Origin: Serratia marcescens
Lineage (GTDB): Bacteria; Pseudomonadota; Gammaproteobacteria; Enterobacterales; Enterobacteriaceae
Direction: 5' to 3'
Length of the DNA stretch: 64,000 nucleotides
NCBI GenBank assembly: GCA_015548865.1
Contig: JADMXW010000015.1
Coordinates: 62,001-126,000, forward strand
Shown: positions 1 to 8,727 of the stretch, piece after piece
Position numbering within the stretch: position 1 is the first letter of the stretch
Layout: every line of letters starts with the position of its first letter
Made by a program: the position numbers and the translations under genes
The notes under the pieces: generated by a model
Databases searched by the model: none
Seen by the model: the letters and a program-made list of their open reading frames with translations, nothing else
What the model was told of the DNA's origin: nothing

Positions 1-510
1 GTACAGCACCTCCATGCTGAAACCGAAATGCGCACGTTGCGCCACGGCCAAGCCAATACGACCCATACCGAGGATCCCGATAGTTTTATGGTGTACGTCA
101 ATACCGAACCAGTCACTGCCGATTCCGCTTTTCCACTCGCCCGCTTTGACGCGTTCAGCCACTTCCACCACGCGGCGTGCACTTGACAGGATCAACGCGA
201 AAACGGTATCAGCCACGGTTTCGGTCAGTACTGTTGGTGTATGCATGAGCGGAATGGCCTTTTCTGTTAATGCTTCAACATCAAAGGTGTCGTAGCCGAC
301 GGAAATGGTAGATACCGCACGCAGGCGTGGTGTTTGCGCCAGAAAGGCGCGATCGACTTTACCGCCGGAGCCGATGATACCTTCAGCCTGCGCCAGTGCG
401 GGGTGTCCCGCCTCGGGCAACCCATCACATTCGGTGACGGTAAAATGTTGTTCCAGGCGTTTGCACAAATCGGCAGGAATACTTTTGTACAAAATCACAC
501 TCGGTTTCAT
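1..510 (-). CDS. ghrB: Glyoxylate/hydroxypyruvate reductase B (2-ketoaldonate reductase), 5' part only
   Basis: The first 170 codons of a D-2-hydroxyacid dehydrogenase are present; the C-terminal half lies beyond the left edge. The protein begins [10 protein letters not shown] and contains [36 protein letters not shown] and the start of the Rossmann nucleotide loop (GILGMGRIG). These match E. coli GhrB closely as I remember it. The family reduces glyoxylate, hydroxypyruvate and 2-keto-gluconate with NADPH in the cytoplasm. The start ATG at 510 follows a strong GGAGGTTGTG ribosome site. The catalytic Arg, Glu and His lie in the missing part, so activity cannot be judged. A GntR regulator diverges from it 166 bp away. 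Confidence 0.93.
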   Translation of the reverse strand, partial: MKPSVILYKSIPADLCKRLEQHFTVTECDGLPEAGHPALAQAEGIIGSGGKVDRAFLAQTPRLRAVSTISVGYDTFDVEALTEKAIPLMHTPTVLTETVADTVFALILSSARRVVEVAERVKAGEWKSGIGSDWFGIDVHHKTIGILGMGRIGLAVAQRAHFGFSMEVLY

Positions 511-676
511 CACAACCTCCGGAAGTTAAAGGAAAAAAGACCTCACCGCATCATCGCGTAGGCTGTCGGAGACTGCAAGTGCTCATCGAAAGTTAAATGA
601 AATTGAGAAAAAAAAGATGCCTGAGCTGAAAAAAGTTATGATTTTGGCTCCCTCGATACGACATGGAAGGAGCGCG

Positions 677-1420
677 ATGGGTGTTAATACCTGGCTGGTT
701 GAACGGCTGCGCGCGCGTATGGCGGAGCCGGATAAGCTACCTTTATATGTAAAGTTTGCTGATGTAGTACTGCTGGCGGTGCAGAACGGAGAAATTCAGC
801 GCGGAGATTTTTTACCCAGCGAACGTGATTTTGTTCTGGCACTGGGTATTTCTCGTATCACGGTGCGAAAAGCGCTGGAGTTATTAGCTGAGCAAGAGAT
901 CGTGGTGCGCGGTCGCGGTTATGGAACTTACGTCAATCACCAACTTGAGTATCGCCTTAAACCCGCAATGGGCTTTTCCCAACAGGTTGTGGCAACAGGG
1001 AAAACGCCGGGAACGCTATGGATCAGTAAGACAAGGGTTTCTTGCCGGGCAGAAATCGCGGAGCATTTGCAGATCTCCGTGGGCTGTGATGTTTATCTCC
1101 TGAAACGTGTGCGTGATATTGACGGTGAGCCTGTCTCGATCGAAGAAAACTATGTGCCATTGCACTTGATTGCAGATGTCGAGCAGATCGATATTTCGCT
1201 GTATGCGTATTTCCGGAGCCAAGGTATTGCACCTGTCAGAACACGCAACTGGGTATCGGCCCAATCGCCGTCACAGGAGTTTATTCAGTGTGTGAACATG
1301 CCTGCAACGCTGCCCGTTTTGGTGGTGAAATCGCTGGCGTTTGATGCAAACCAACGCCCACTTGATTACAGTATTAACTATTGCCGTGCAGATATGTACG
1401 TCTTCTATTCTGAGGACTAA
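677..1420 (+). CDS. yegW: GntR-family (HutC/UTRA subfamily) transcriptional regulator, YegW-like
   Basis: This is a 247-residue DNA-binding repressor-type protein. Residues about 20-90 form the GntR winged helix (GDFLPSERDFVLALGISRITVRKALELL). Residues about 105-245 form a UTRA ligand-binding domain, with RDIDGEPVSIEENYVPL and a C-terminal SINYCRADMYVF, as in HutC, PhnF, FrlR and YegW. I chose the ATG at 677 because GGAAGGAG lies 5 bases upstream; the in-frame ATG at 617 would add 20 residues with no good ribosome site. It faces an ADP-ribosylglycohydrolase gene tail to tail. From memory the E. coli yegTUV operon and yegW have the same convergent arrangement, which is why I use that name. The effector is unknown. 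Confidence 0.7.
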   Translation: MGVNTWLVERLRARMAEPDKLPLYVKFADVVLLAVQNGEIQRGDFLPSERDFVLALGISRITVRKALELLAEQEIVVRGRGYGTYVNHQLEYRLKPAMGFSQQVVATGKTPGTLWISKTRVSCRAEIAEHLQISVGCDVYLLKRVRDIDGEPVSIEENYVPLHLIADVEQIDISLYAYFRSQGIAPVRTRNWVSAQSPSQEFIQCVNMPATLPVLVVKSLAFDANQRPLDYSINYCRADMYVFYSED

Positions 1421-1485
1421 GACATTGCTCAACCGGCAGGCGGTATTATCATACCATTCCATGATCCGGTTGAGACATTTTCAAA

Positions 1486-2496
1486 CTATGCCATGTGGGC
1501 GCGGCGCAGCCGAGCTAACGTTGAACTGTACGCGTTGATATCCAGCGCGTTGACTTCATCCAATTGTTTTTTGAAACCCAGGTCGATACTTTCAACGCCG
1601 TGGATCGCGCCACAGATAGCCGTTGCCATTGCGCCGATAGTATCAGTATCTCCACCCAAATTGGCACACAGGATGGCACAGCGGTTTGGCTCAGTGTGTG
1701 CCAGATCCACCATAGCGATGGCAGCAGGTATCGACTGGATACTTTCCGTTCCGGTGCCAATCAGCTGGTAAACCTGCTCCAGTGCGGTGTCATCATCGGG
1801 CGCACTCTGCACGGTTTCCAATGCCAGGTGAAGACGAGCAGATAATGCTGGACTGTAAGTCGTCACGCGTTTTTCCTGTGCAGCTTGTGCTACTGCGGGT
1901 AATGCAGCACGAATCTCCGGCCAGTGATTTCCGGCAATACCCTGAGATATGGCCCAGGCGATAACGGTAGCACTGGCAACGGCGATATCTGATTTGTGAG
2001 TAGGGCTGGACGCGAGCGCCACTGCATCAATGAAATCAGATAATGGCATAGGCGGAAGCAAGCAGCCTAATGGCGAAACCCGCATCGCGGCGCCATTGGT
2101 AATACCGTTATTTTCCAGTGAGTTAATATCCGCGCCTTGCTTGAGTGCGAAGAGTGCCGCTTTGGAACTGGGGCCAAGAATGTTCTTCTCAAAGGCACCA
2201 GATTGTAGTGCCCAAGTGAGGATGTGGTTACCAATAACTTCAGGTACAACGGTGCCTTCACATTCAATCAGCGCATCGGCAAGTGCCAGCGCCATGGAGG
2301 TGTCATCGGTATACTGCGCGGCAGTGAAATAGCAGGCTGCAACATTGTCCGCAGGGCCAGGCAAAAAACAGTCTATCCACCCAAAGTGAGCCTTGATGCG
2401 TGCTCGTGGCCACAGCTCCGATGGCATTCCCATCGCATCACCCAGCATTTGTCCATATAACGCCCCGGCGATATGACTCTCTATTTTTGATGGCAT
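1486..2496 (-). CDS. yegU: ADP-ribosylglycohydrolase family protein, YegU-like
   Basis: A 336-residue member of the DraG/ARH family. Two diagnostic metal-binding blocks are visible: TDDTSMA near residue 68 and GGDTDTIGAMATAICGA in the C-terminal third. The N-terminal GALYGQMLGDAMGMPSE is also typical. The family removes ADP-ribose or a related nucleoside diphosphate ribose group from protein, nucleic acid or small-molecule substrates using Mg. The start at 2496 (MPSKIESHIAG) is chosen because family homology begins there; 74 further codons open upstream look like non-coding DNA. The adjacent YegW-like regulator suggests nucleoside or ribosyl-compound catabolism, as in the yegTUV operon. The YegT-type transporter and YegV-type kinase are absent here. 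Confidence 0.85.
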   Translation of the reverse strand: MPSKIESHIAGALYGQMLGDAMGMPSELWPRARIKAHFGWIDCFLPGPADNVAACYFTAAQYTDDTSMALALADALIECEGTVVPEVIGNHILTWALQSGAFEKNILGPSSKAALFALKQGADINSLENNGITNGAAMRVSPLGCLLPPMPLSDFIDAVALASSPTHKSDIAVASATVIAWAISQGIAGNHWPEIRAALPAVAQAAQEKRVTTYSPALSARLHLALETVQSAPDDDTALEQVYQLIGTGTESIQSIPAAIAMVDLAHTEPNRCAILCANLGGDTDTIGAMATAICGAIHGVESIDLGFKKQLDEVNALDINAYSSTLARLRRAHMA

Positions 2497-2770
2497 AAGC
2501 TGTACTCTGATTGTTGTTATAGGTAACGCTGGTAGTACGTAAGCAACACTAATCCAATACCAATATAATACCACTGGCTTTGTGTTTGAACAAAAATACT
2601 GTATTACCTGATACCATTCGTGCCGTTGAGTGGTGGTGTCAACACAATACGTCAGGATAGCTGCAGATTTGTTGCAGTATGAAATCTGACGAACAGATAA
2701 TGTCATATTAAATATCAATCAGTTATAATATTGATGTCGGGGTTAAACAGGGCGTAAACCAGGAGCAAAA

Positions 2771-3526
2771 ATGAATAATACAAAAACAAAAGTGCCGGCT
2801 ATCGATAAGATGATTTTGCTGCTTGATTATCTTTCAACACGTAATGTAGCAACCTTCACCGAAATACATAATGCATTATCATTACCGAAAAGCAGCCTTT
2901 CCCTGATGTTGGCATCGCTGGTGACACACCGTCTGGTGAAATTTGAAAAAAACAAATATCACCTGGGTTTAAAAATGTATGAATACGGCAGCGCGGCGAT
3001 TCAGAATTTTAATGTGAAATCTGTTGCTCATACCCTATTGTCCGACCTGGTGAACAAACTCAATTTGACGTGCCATTTAGGCGTACTTGATGGTGATAGC
3101 CCTATCTATCTGGATAAAATTGAGAGTAACCAACTGATCAGTATCAAAAGTGTGGTAGGTAAGAAATTATCACTGCACAGTTCAGGGCTGGGTAAAGCGC
3201 TGATTTCTCAGCTAAGCGATGCAGAGTTAGATCGCCTGTTGCCGGAAGAGAATTTAGAAATTTTTACGCCTATGACGATCCCGACAAAAACCGCCCTGAA
3301 AAAAGAGCTGCAAGAGATCAGAAAAGTAGGCTATGCCTTTGACCGTGAAGAGGGGGATTTGGGTATATTTTGCATAGCCATGCCTATCTTTGATGGTAAT
3401 CACGATATTATTGCGGGTGTGAGCGTCACGGGTGTCACGTTCCAAATGCCTGAAACGCGACATGATGAAATTATTCATCAATTACGTGAAGCCTGCCAAA
3501 AAATTAGCCGTAAGCTGTATGAATGA
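2771..3526 (+). CDS. IclR-family transcriptional regulator
   Basis: A 251-residue regulator. An N-terminal winged helix covers about residues 8-70 (TFTEIHNALSLPKSSLSLMLASL then KYHLGLKMYEYGS). A C-terminal IclR effector-binding domain follows (LHSSGLGKALISQL, GYAFDREEGDLGIFCIAMPI). The ATG at 2771 is preceded by CCAGGAGC. It converges on the transporter gene of the five-gene catabolic operon and is the obvious candidate regulator of that operon. IclR proteins commonly control aromatic-acid and sugar-acid degradation. The effector and operator are inferred only; two palindromes before the first operon gene are candidate sites. Confidence 0.92.
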   Translation: MNNTKTKVPAIDKMILLLDYLSTRNVATFTEIHNALSLPKSSLSLMLASLVTHRLVKFEKNKYHLGLKMYEYGSAAIQNFNVKSVAHTLLSDLVNKLNLTCHLGVLDGDSPIYLDKIESNQLISIKSVVGKKLSLHSSGLGKALISQLSDAELDRLLPEENLEIFTPMTIPTKTALKKELQEIRKVGYAFDREEGDLGIFCIAMPIFDGNHDIIAGVSVTGVTFQMPETRHDEIIHQLREACQKISRKLYE

Positions 3527-3531
3527 AAATA

Positions 3532-3562
3532 AAAAAGAGCGCTGCTAGCAACGCTCTTTTTC
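3532..3562. terminator. Bidirectional rho-independent terminator between the IclR and MFS genes
   Basis: The arms AAAAGAGCG and CGCTCTTTT flank a 10-base loop. There are A residues on the left and T residues on the right, so the hairpin can stop transcription from both converging genes. Confidence 0.85.
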
Positions 3563-3574
3563 CATCTGACGTTA

Positions 3575-4873
3575 TTATTTATTTGCCGTTACTTTGGGTA
3601 GTGATAATGTTAGCAATGCGGCGATAATCAGCGACACTACCAACATTAATACCCCCATCTTGCTGCCTAAATAGAGCGAAATCAGTCCGACTAAATAAGG
3701 CCCACAAAACCCGCCCAAGCTGCCGATGGCATTGATTGTGCCGCGTGCACCGCCTAACGCTTCTGTAGGAAACAGCAGGGTTGGCATGGACCAATACGGA
3801 CCGGCCCATGCATTAAGGAAGAATCCGCCGCATACCAGCATGCCGTAGGAGAGCCAGACGTTTTCTTTTAGCACCACGGAAAGGGCTAATGAGAGCGCAA
3901 TACCAAAGAATGACAGCGCAGTAAATAGCCGTCGGTTCATGGTGGCATCACACAGTTTGGCGAAAATATATTGACCGATAATGGTAAAAATAAAGGGCAC
4001 TGCGGTTAGCAAGCCAACAACCGTCATGGTTGTTTTGGTGAGCTCGCTAATAAGCGTTGGCATCCACAGTGAGAAGCCATAAAAACCGGCAGACATAAAG
4101 AAGTAAATTGCTACCATGCGCCATAAGTTCAGGCTACGGTAGAGGGCTTTATAGCCGCCTTTAGACAGGGCACCCTGATTGCGTTTATTTTCTTCCGCAT
4201 CTTTGTGCAGCTCAGTTTCGATCCATTCCCGTTCTTGCGCAGAAAGCCATTTGGCATCTTTGGGATGGTCTGCGACCAATGGCAGCCAGATAAACAACAA
4301 TGCCAGTGAAACCAAACCTTCAACGATAAACATCACGCGCCAGTTGTAGTTTTGGATCAGCCAGCCAGAAATCGGGCTGGTGATGATCACCGCAATGGCC
4401 ATGTTCATCTGGAAAAACGCGATGGCCCTGGCCCGCTCTTTATTGGGGAACCAGTGGCCGATCAACGCTAGAATCGCAGGGTATACCCCGCCTTCCGCTA
4501 CACCGAGGAAGAAGCGCACCGTCATGAGTTGCCAGGTATTTTGCACAAAGCCAGATACCACGGCCAGACCGCCCCAAAAGACGATGGTCCAGGCAATAAA
4601 TTTTTTGGCGCTGGCTTTTTCTGCAAAGTGACCGCCAGGGATTTGCAAAAAGAGATAGCCAAAAAAGAAGATACCTGCAGCGGCACCGGCGACTGAGGAG
4701 GTAATGCCGAGATCTTTATCCATACCGCCAGCAATCGCAATCCCGATATTGGTGCGGTCCATAAATGCGACGATATAAACTAATATGGTGGCAGGAATAA
4801 TATGCCACCATCTGGCGTTGGGTATTTTTGCATCAACCTGATTGTAAGTTACTGCTGGATTAGTATTTTCCAT
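3575..4873 (-). CDS. MFS transporter, anion:cation symporter (ACS) family
   Basis: A 432-residue inner-membrane protein with about twelve hydrophobic segments. The ACS/phthalate-permease signature is clear: FMDRTNIGIAIAGG in helix 1, LGVAEGGVYPAILALIGHWFP around helix 4, ERARAIAFFQMNMA, and a charged central loop (about residues 195-235) with HPKDAKWLSAQEREWIETEL. Relatives such as GudP, GarP and ExuT import glucarate, galactarate or hexuronates with protons. It is last in the minus-strand operon, 166 bp after the dehydratase stop, and that gap holds a hairpin. Import of a sugar-acid-like anion for the upstream enzymes is inferred from context. Confidence 0.93.
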   Translation of the reverse strand: MENTNPAVTYNQVDAKIPNARWWHIIPATILVYIVAFMDRTNIGIAIAGGMDKDLGITSSVAGAAAGIFFFGYLFLQIPGGHFAEKASAKKFIAWTIVFWGGLAVVSGFVQNTWQLMTVRFFLGVAEGGVYPAILALIGHWFPNKERARAIAFFQMNMAIAVIITSPISGWLIQNYNWRVMFIVEGLVSLALLFIWLPLVADHPKDAKWLSAQEREWIETELHKDAEENKRNQGALSKGGYKALYRSLNLWRMVAIYFFMSAGFYGFSLWMPTLISELTKTTMTVVGLLTAVPFIFTIIGQYIFAKLCDATMNRRLFTALSFFGIALSLALSVVLKENVWLSYGMLVCGGFFLNAWAGPYWSMPTLLFPTEALGGARGTINAIGSLGGFCGPYLVGLISLYLGSKMGVLMLVVSLIIAALLTLSLPKVTANK

Positions 4874-4962
4874 ACTATAGACCTGCTATTATTATTAATT
4901 GGTAGGTACAGCGTATATTCCCGTCATAATTAAAACGGTGTGCATTATTCACTTCATCCTTG

Positions 4963-4983
4963 GGCCTCACGATAAGTGAGGCC
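4963..4983 (-). other. Intercistronic hairpin between dehydratase and transporter genes
   Basis: A perfect 8-bp stem (GGCCTCAC / GTGAGGCC) with a 5-base loop lies in the 166-bp gap. No U-run follows on the minus strand, so it is more likely a processing, mRNA-stability or partial attenuation element than a terminator. Confidence 0.5.
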
Positions 4984-5039
4984 ATATTCCTGCCGCGTAA
5001 ATTATTACGGGTGTAATGCCATCAATGATGACAATTTGG

Positions 5040-6710
5040 TTATTTCAAAACGGCGCCCTCATGTGCCGAGCTGGCTAATTGTGAGTAGATACCTAAAATA
5101 CCCTTGGTGAATTTACGTTTGGGCGCTTGCCATTGTTGTAACCGTTGAGTTATTTCTTCATCGGTTAAATGGGCATGAATCGTTTTGTTAGGGATATCAA
5201 TGGTTATAATGTCGCCATCACGCAGCGCTGCAATGGGACCGCCTTCTGCTGCTTCCGGTGAAATGTGACCAACAAAGCAGCCATTATTGGTGCCAGAGAA
5301 GCGGCCATCGGTAATGATGGCGGTGTTACTGGCGAGCCCCATACCGTAGAGGTATTTCATGGCCTTGAACATTTCACGCATTCCGGGGCCGCCTTTGGGG
5401 CCTTCATAGCGAATGACCAGTACATCGCCGGGTTTGATATGTCCGGCCAGAATGGCTTCCTCGGCAGCATCTTCACTGTCGAAACAGACCGCTTTTCCGG
5501 TGAAATGGCGCATTTCTGGTAAAATAGCGGCCGGTTTTGTTACCCCACTTTTGGGGGCGATATTACCTTTGAGAATGGCGATACCGCCCTGAGGTGCAAA
5601 AGGTGCCTCTATGGGTTTAATGATGTCACGGTTAGGTTGATACAGCAGATTCATCGCCGCCAGGTTTTCACCTACAGTTTGCCCGGTAACGGTTAATGCG
5701 CCTTTTTCCAGTAATCCGCTGATTTCATGCATCACTTGTGGAATGCCGCCTGCACGGTGAAAATCTTCCATATCGAACTTCGCTGCCGGGTTCACCTTGA
5801 CGATTTGCGGCGTGCTGTCGCTCAGCTCTTCATACAGATCCATCATGGTTTCGGCAGAGATATCAAGCTCATGCGCCAATGCTGAGAGGTGCAGGACGGC
5901 ATTGGTGGAGCCGCCAATCGCCATCAATACCCTGATGGCGTTTTTAATCGCATCGATCGTAATAATGTCGCGGGCGGTAACGTTGTTTTTCACCATGTTC
6001 ATGATGGCAAAACCAGTGCTTTCACCCAGGCGCAGGCGTTCGGAATAAACAGCAGGTGTCAGTGCGCCATTGGGCAATGTCATGCCGATGGCTTCCGACA
6101 GGCTGCACATGGTGTTGGCTGTGCCGAGGAATGAACAGGAGCCGCAGGTCGGGCCGCAAGTGTTTTCCAGTCGCTGACAAACGTCTTCGGTGATTTTGCC
6201 TGCTTTCAGCATGCCCAGCGATTCGGACATGGTGGTCAGGTCCGATTTGCGTCCGTCGAACACTTCGCCGCCCAGCATCGGGCCTCCCGGCAGAATAATC
6301 GCAGGAATATCCAGACGTGCTGCGGCCATCAGCATCGCGGGAACGATTTTGTCGCAAGAGCCGAGCATCACGATGGCATCCAACTGATGGGCTTCTACCA
6401 TGATCTCGATATCGTTGGCGATCATATCCCGTGATGGCAGGATGTAGTGCATGCCCTTATGGCCTTGTGCTGTGCCGTCACAGGCAGCAATCAGACCAAA
6501 CTCCACGGCGGTGCCGCCCGCCATGTGGATGCCTTTTTTCACCGACTCGCCGACCTGACGAAGATTGAAATGGCCGGGTACCAGTTCATTCCAAGAGTTG
6601 GCGATACCAATGACAGGTCTTTTAAGATCTTCATCAGAATAACCGATGCTTTTAAATACGCTACGGTTAAAACCCCACTCAAGGCTTCCTAATATTTTTT
6701 GGCTTCGCAT
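5040..6710 (-). CDS. IlvD/Edd-family dehydratase (dihydroxy-acid or aldonate dehydratase)
   Basis: A 556-residue Fe-S dehydratase. Candidate cluster and active-site residues are Cys77 (AACDGTAQGH), Cys119 (LGSCDKIVPAML), and Cys185/189/192 (CGPTCGSC). The C-terminal half has ILKGNIAPKSGVTK, RYEGPKGGPGMREM, the GLASNTAIITDGRFSGT block and GHISPEAAEGGPIA. The family removes water from 2,3-dihydroxy acids to give 2-keto-3-deoxy acids. It is shorter than E. coli IlvD (about 616 residues). The setting is catabolic (aldolase, acyl-CoA-forming dehydrogenase, anion transporter), not an ilv operon, so an aldonate-type substrate is more likely than branched-chain synthesis. That specificity is inference. 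GAGG lies 8 bases before the ATG. Confidence 0.9.
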   Translation of the reverse strand: MRSQKILGSLEWGFNRSVFKSIGYSDEDLKRPVIGIANSWNELVPGHFNLRQVGESVKKGIHMAGGTAVEFGLIAACDGTAQGHKGMHYILPSRDMIANDIEIMVEAHQLDAIVMLGSCDKIVPAMLMAAARLDIPAIILPGGPMLGGEVFDGRKSDLTTMSESLGMLKAGKITEDVCQRLENTCGPTCGSCSFLGTANTMCSLSEAIGMTLPNGALTPAVYSERLRLGESTGFAIMNMVKNNVTARDIITIDAIKNAIRVLMAIGGSTNAVLHLSALAHELDISAETMMDLYEELSDSTPQIVKVNPAAKFDMEDFHRAGGIPQVMHEISGLLEKGALTVTGQTVGENLAAMNLLYQPNRDIIKPIEAPFAPQGGIAILKGNIAPKSGVTKPAAILPEMRHFTGKAVCFDSEDAAEEAILAGHIKPGDVLVIRYEGPKGGPGMREMFKAMKYLYGMGLASNTAIITDGRFSGTNNGCFVGHISPEAAEGGPIAALRDGDIITIDIPNKTIHAHLTDEEITQRLQQWQAPKRKFTKGILGIYSQLASSAHEGAVLK

Positions 6711-6737
6711 AATTAAAACCTCATATAATCATTAGTA

Positions 6738-7772
6738 TTATTGTGCTTGCTTGGTGTTGGCGTTTTTTAAATCCAATGCAACATCGACAATCATGTCTTC
6801 CTGACCGCCGACCATTTTGCGTTTTCCGAGCTCCATCAAAATGTCCATGGTGCTGATGCCGTATTTTTGCGCTGCACGTTCAGCATGCAGTAAAAAGCTG
6901 GAATACACTCCGGCGAGTCCGAGCGATAAGGTTTCGCGATCGACGCGCACTGGACGGTGTTGCAACGGGCGCACCACATCGTCAGCACCGTTGATCAACG
7001 TGTCCAATTGACAGCCGTGCTGCCATCCCTGTTTTTCCAGACAGCCGATAAATACTTCTGTGGGGGTATTTCCCGCGCCAGCCCCCATGCCCGCCAGGCT
7101 GGTATCTACCCGATCGCAGCCCTCTTCAATGGCGGTGAGCGAGTTGGCGATACTGACGGAAAGATTATTGTGCGCGTGCATGCCGGTCTGGGTATCGCTG
7201 TTCAGGATGGCTTTCAGCGCACGGAAGCGATCGCGAATGTCCTGCATTAGCATGGCGCCGCTGGAGTCCACGACGTAGATGCAATTTGCGCCATAGCTCT
7301 CCATTTTTTTCGCCTGCTCAGCCAGTTCCTGTGGCGTAATCATGTGACTCATCATCAGAAAACCGACGGTGTCCATACCGAGGTTACGTGCAAATTCAAT
7401 ATGTTGCTTGGAGATATCGGCTTCAGTGCAGTGGGTGGCAACGCGAACCACGCGTGCGCCTGCATCATAGGCGGCTTGCAAATCATGGGTGGTTCCGACG
7501 CCGGGGATCAGCAACGTGGCAATTTTACTGTGGGTGACAACGTCTGCGGCGGCGGCGATCATCTCGGTATCGGCGCAGCGGCTGAAACCATAGTTAAAGC
7601 TCGATCCTGCCAGCCCATCTCCGTGAGCGATCTCAATAGAATCTACATGTGCCCTGTCCAGCACCGTAGCGATCTGCTGAACCTGTTCTTGCGTGTACTG
7701 GTGTTTAACGGCATGGGAGCCGTCGCGTAAGGTTACGTCTGAGATGTAGATTTTTTTATTATTCATCATCAT
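6738..7772 (-). CDS. mhpE: 4-hydroxy-2-oxovalerate aldolase (HOA / MhpE family)
   Basis: A 344-residue class II pyruvate aldolase with a DmpG/MhpE TIM barrel. The N-terminal [20 protein letters not shown] holds the conserved Arg-Asp metal site. [15 protein letters not shown] supplies the His metal ligands, and [12 protein letters not shown] is conserved. The C-terminal communication domain (about residues 275-340) is the part that binds the acetaldehyde dehydrogenase for channelling. The known reaction is 4-hydroxy-2-oxopentanoate to pyruvate and acetaldehyde. Its partner gene is next to it, 19 bp away. Three ATG codons in tandem make the exact start uncertain by two residues. No aromatic meta-cleavage genes are nearby, so its substrate is probably formed by the adjacent dehydratase. 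Confidence 0.9.
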   Translation of the reverse strand: MMMNNKKIYISDVTLRDGSHAVKHQYTQEQVQQIATVLDRAHVDSIEIAHGDGLAGSSFNYGFSRCADTEMIAAAADVVTHSKIATLLIPGVGTTHDLQAAYDAGARVVRVATHCTEADISKQHIEFARNLGMDTVGFLMMSHMITPQELAEQAKKMESYGANCIYVVDSSGAMLMQDIRDRFRALKAILNSDTQTGMHAHNNLSVSIANSLTAIEEGCDRVDTSLAGMGAGAGNTPTEVFIGCLEKQGWQHGCQLDTLINGADDVVRPLQHRPVRVDRETLSLGLAGVYSSFLLHAERAAQKYGISTMDILMELGKRKMVGGQEDMIVDVALDLKNANTKQAQ

Positions 7773-7791
7773 TCTCTTTTATCGCTGAGGA

Positions 7792-8724
7792 TTAATTTTT
7801 CAGGTTCTTGGCAAAATGGTCACCGCAGGCTAAAGCGGCGGAGGTCATAATATCCAGGTTGCCGGCATAGGCAGGTAAATAGTGGGCAGCACCTTCCACT
7901 TCGATAAATACCGATGTTTTTAGTCCTGTAGTGTATTTTTCTCCGTCGATAAAAAGCGGGTTGTCCTCATTGATAACATCGAATTGCACGGCCTGTTTTA
8001 AGCGATATCCCGGCACATAGCGGCTGACTTTTTGCACCATGCTGTGAATGCTGGCTTCAATTTTTTCGGGTGCGACATTGGCGGAATAGGTAAAGACGGT
8101 GTCGCGCATCATGATAGGCGGTGACGCTGGATTGAGAATAATAATGGCTTTTCCGGCGCGCGCTTTACCCACGTTAACAATGGCGGCAGACGTGGTTTCA
8201 GTAAATTCGTCAATATTGGCGCGGGTACCGGGTCCAGCCGATTTGCTGGCGATACTGGCAACAATTTCGGCATAGTAAACGTCTGTTACCTGTGCCACTG
8301 CATTGACGATGGGAATGGTTGCCTGGCCGCCGCAGGTGACCATGTTGATATTCGCCGCGTCACTTTCTTGCTCTAGATTAATGGAAGGAACGACATAAGG
8401 ACCGATGGCCGCCGGTGTTAGGTCAATCACCTTAATGCCGAACGGTTGCAGCTTTTCGTTGTGTACCAGATGTGATTTGGCGGAAGTGGCGTCGAAAACG
8501 ATTTTAATGTCTTGGAAATTGGGCAATCCCAGCAGTCCGTCGATGCCCTCGGCAGAAACCGGCACGCCTAATCGCGAAGCGCGGGCCAAACCGTCTGATG
8601 CGGGATCGATACCGATCATCGCGCCCATACTCAGGTATTGACTGTTTTTCATTATTTTGAACATCAAGTCAGTGCCAATATTTCCTGAACCAATAATGGC
8701 TGCCTGTATTTTTTCACTACCCAT
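7792..8724 (-). CDS. mhpF: Acetaldehyde dehydrogenase (acylating), MhpF/DmpF family
   Basis: A 310-residue enzyme with an N-terminal NAD-binding fold ([17 protein letters not shown]) and the active-site region [20 protein letters not shown], whose Cys forms the acyl-thioester. [22 protein letters not shown] is a family block. It oxidises acetaldehyde (or another short aldehyde) to acyl-CoA with NAD and CoA, in a complex with the aldolase. Its ATG lies three bases after the stop of the upstream DHDPS-family gene, with AAGGAATAAACC as ribosome site, so the two are co-transcribed. The length is normal for the family. Confidence 0.92.
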   Translation of the reverse strand: MGSEKIQAAIIGSGNIGTDLMFKIMKNSQYLSMGAMIGIDPASDGLARASRLGVPVSAEGIDGLLGLPNFQDIKIVFDATSAKSHLVHNEKLQPFGIKVIDLTPAAIGPYVVPSINLEQESDAANINMVTCGGQATIPIVNAVAQVTDVYYAEIVASIASKSAGPGTRANIDEFTETTSAAIVNVGKARAGKAIIILNPASPPIMMRDTVFTYSANVAPEKIEASIHSMVQKVSRYVPGYRLKQAVQFDVINEDNPLFIDGEKYTTGLKTSVFIEVEGAAHYLPAYAGNLDIMTSAALACGDHFAKNLKN

Positions 8725-8727
8725 GGT

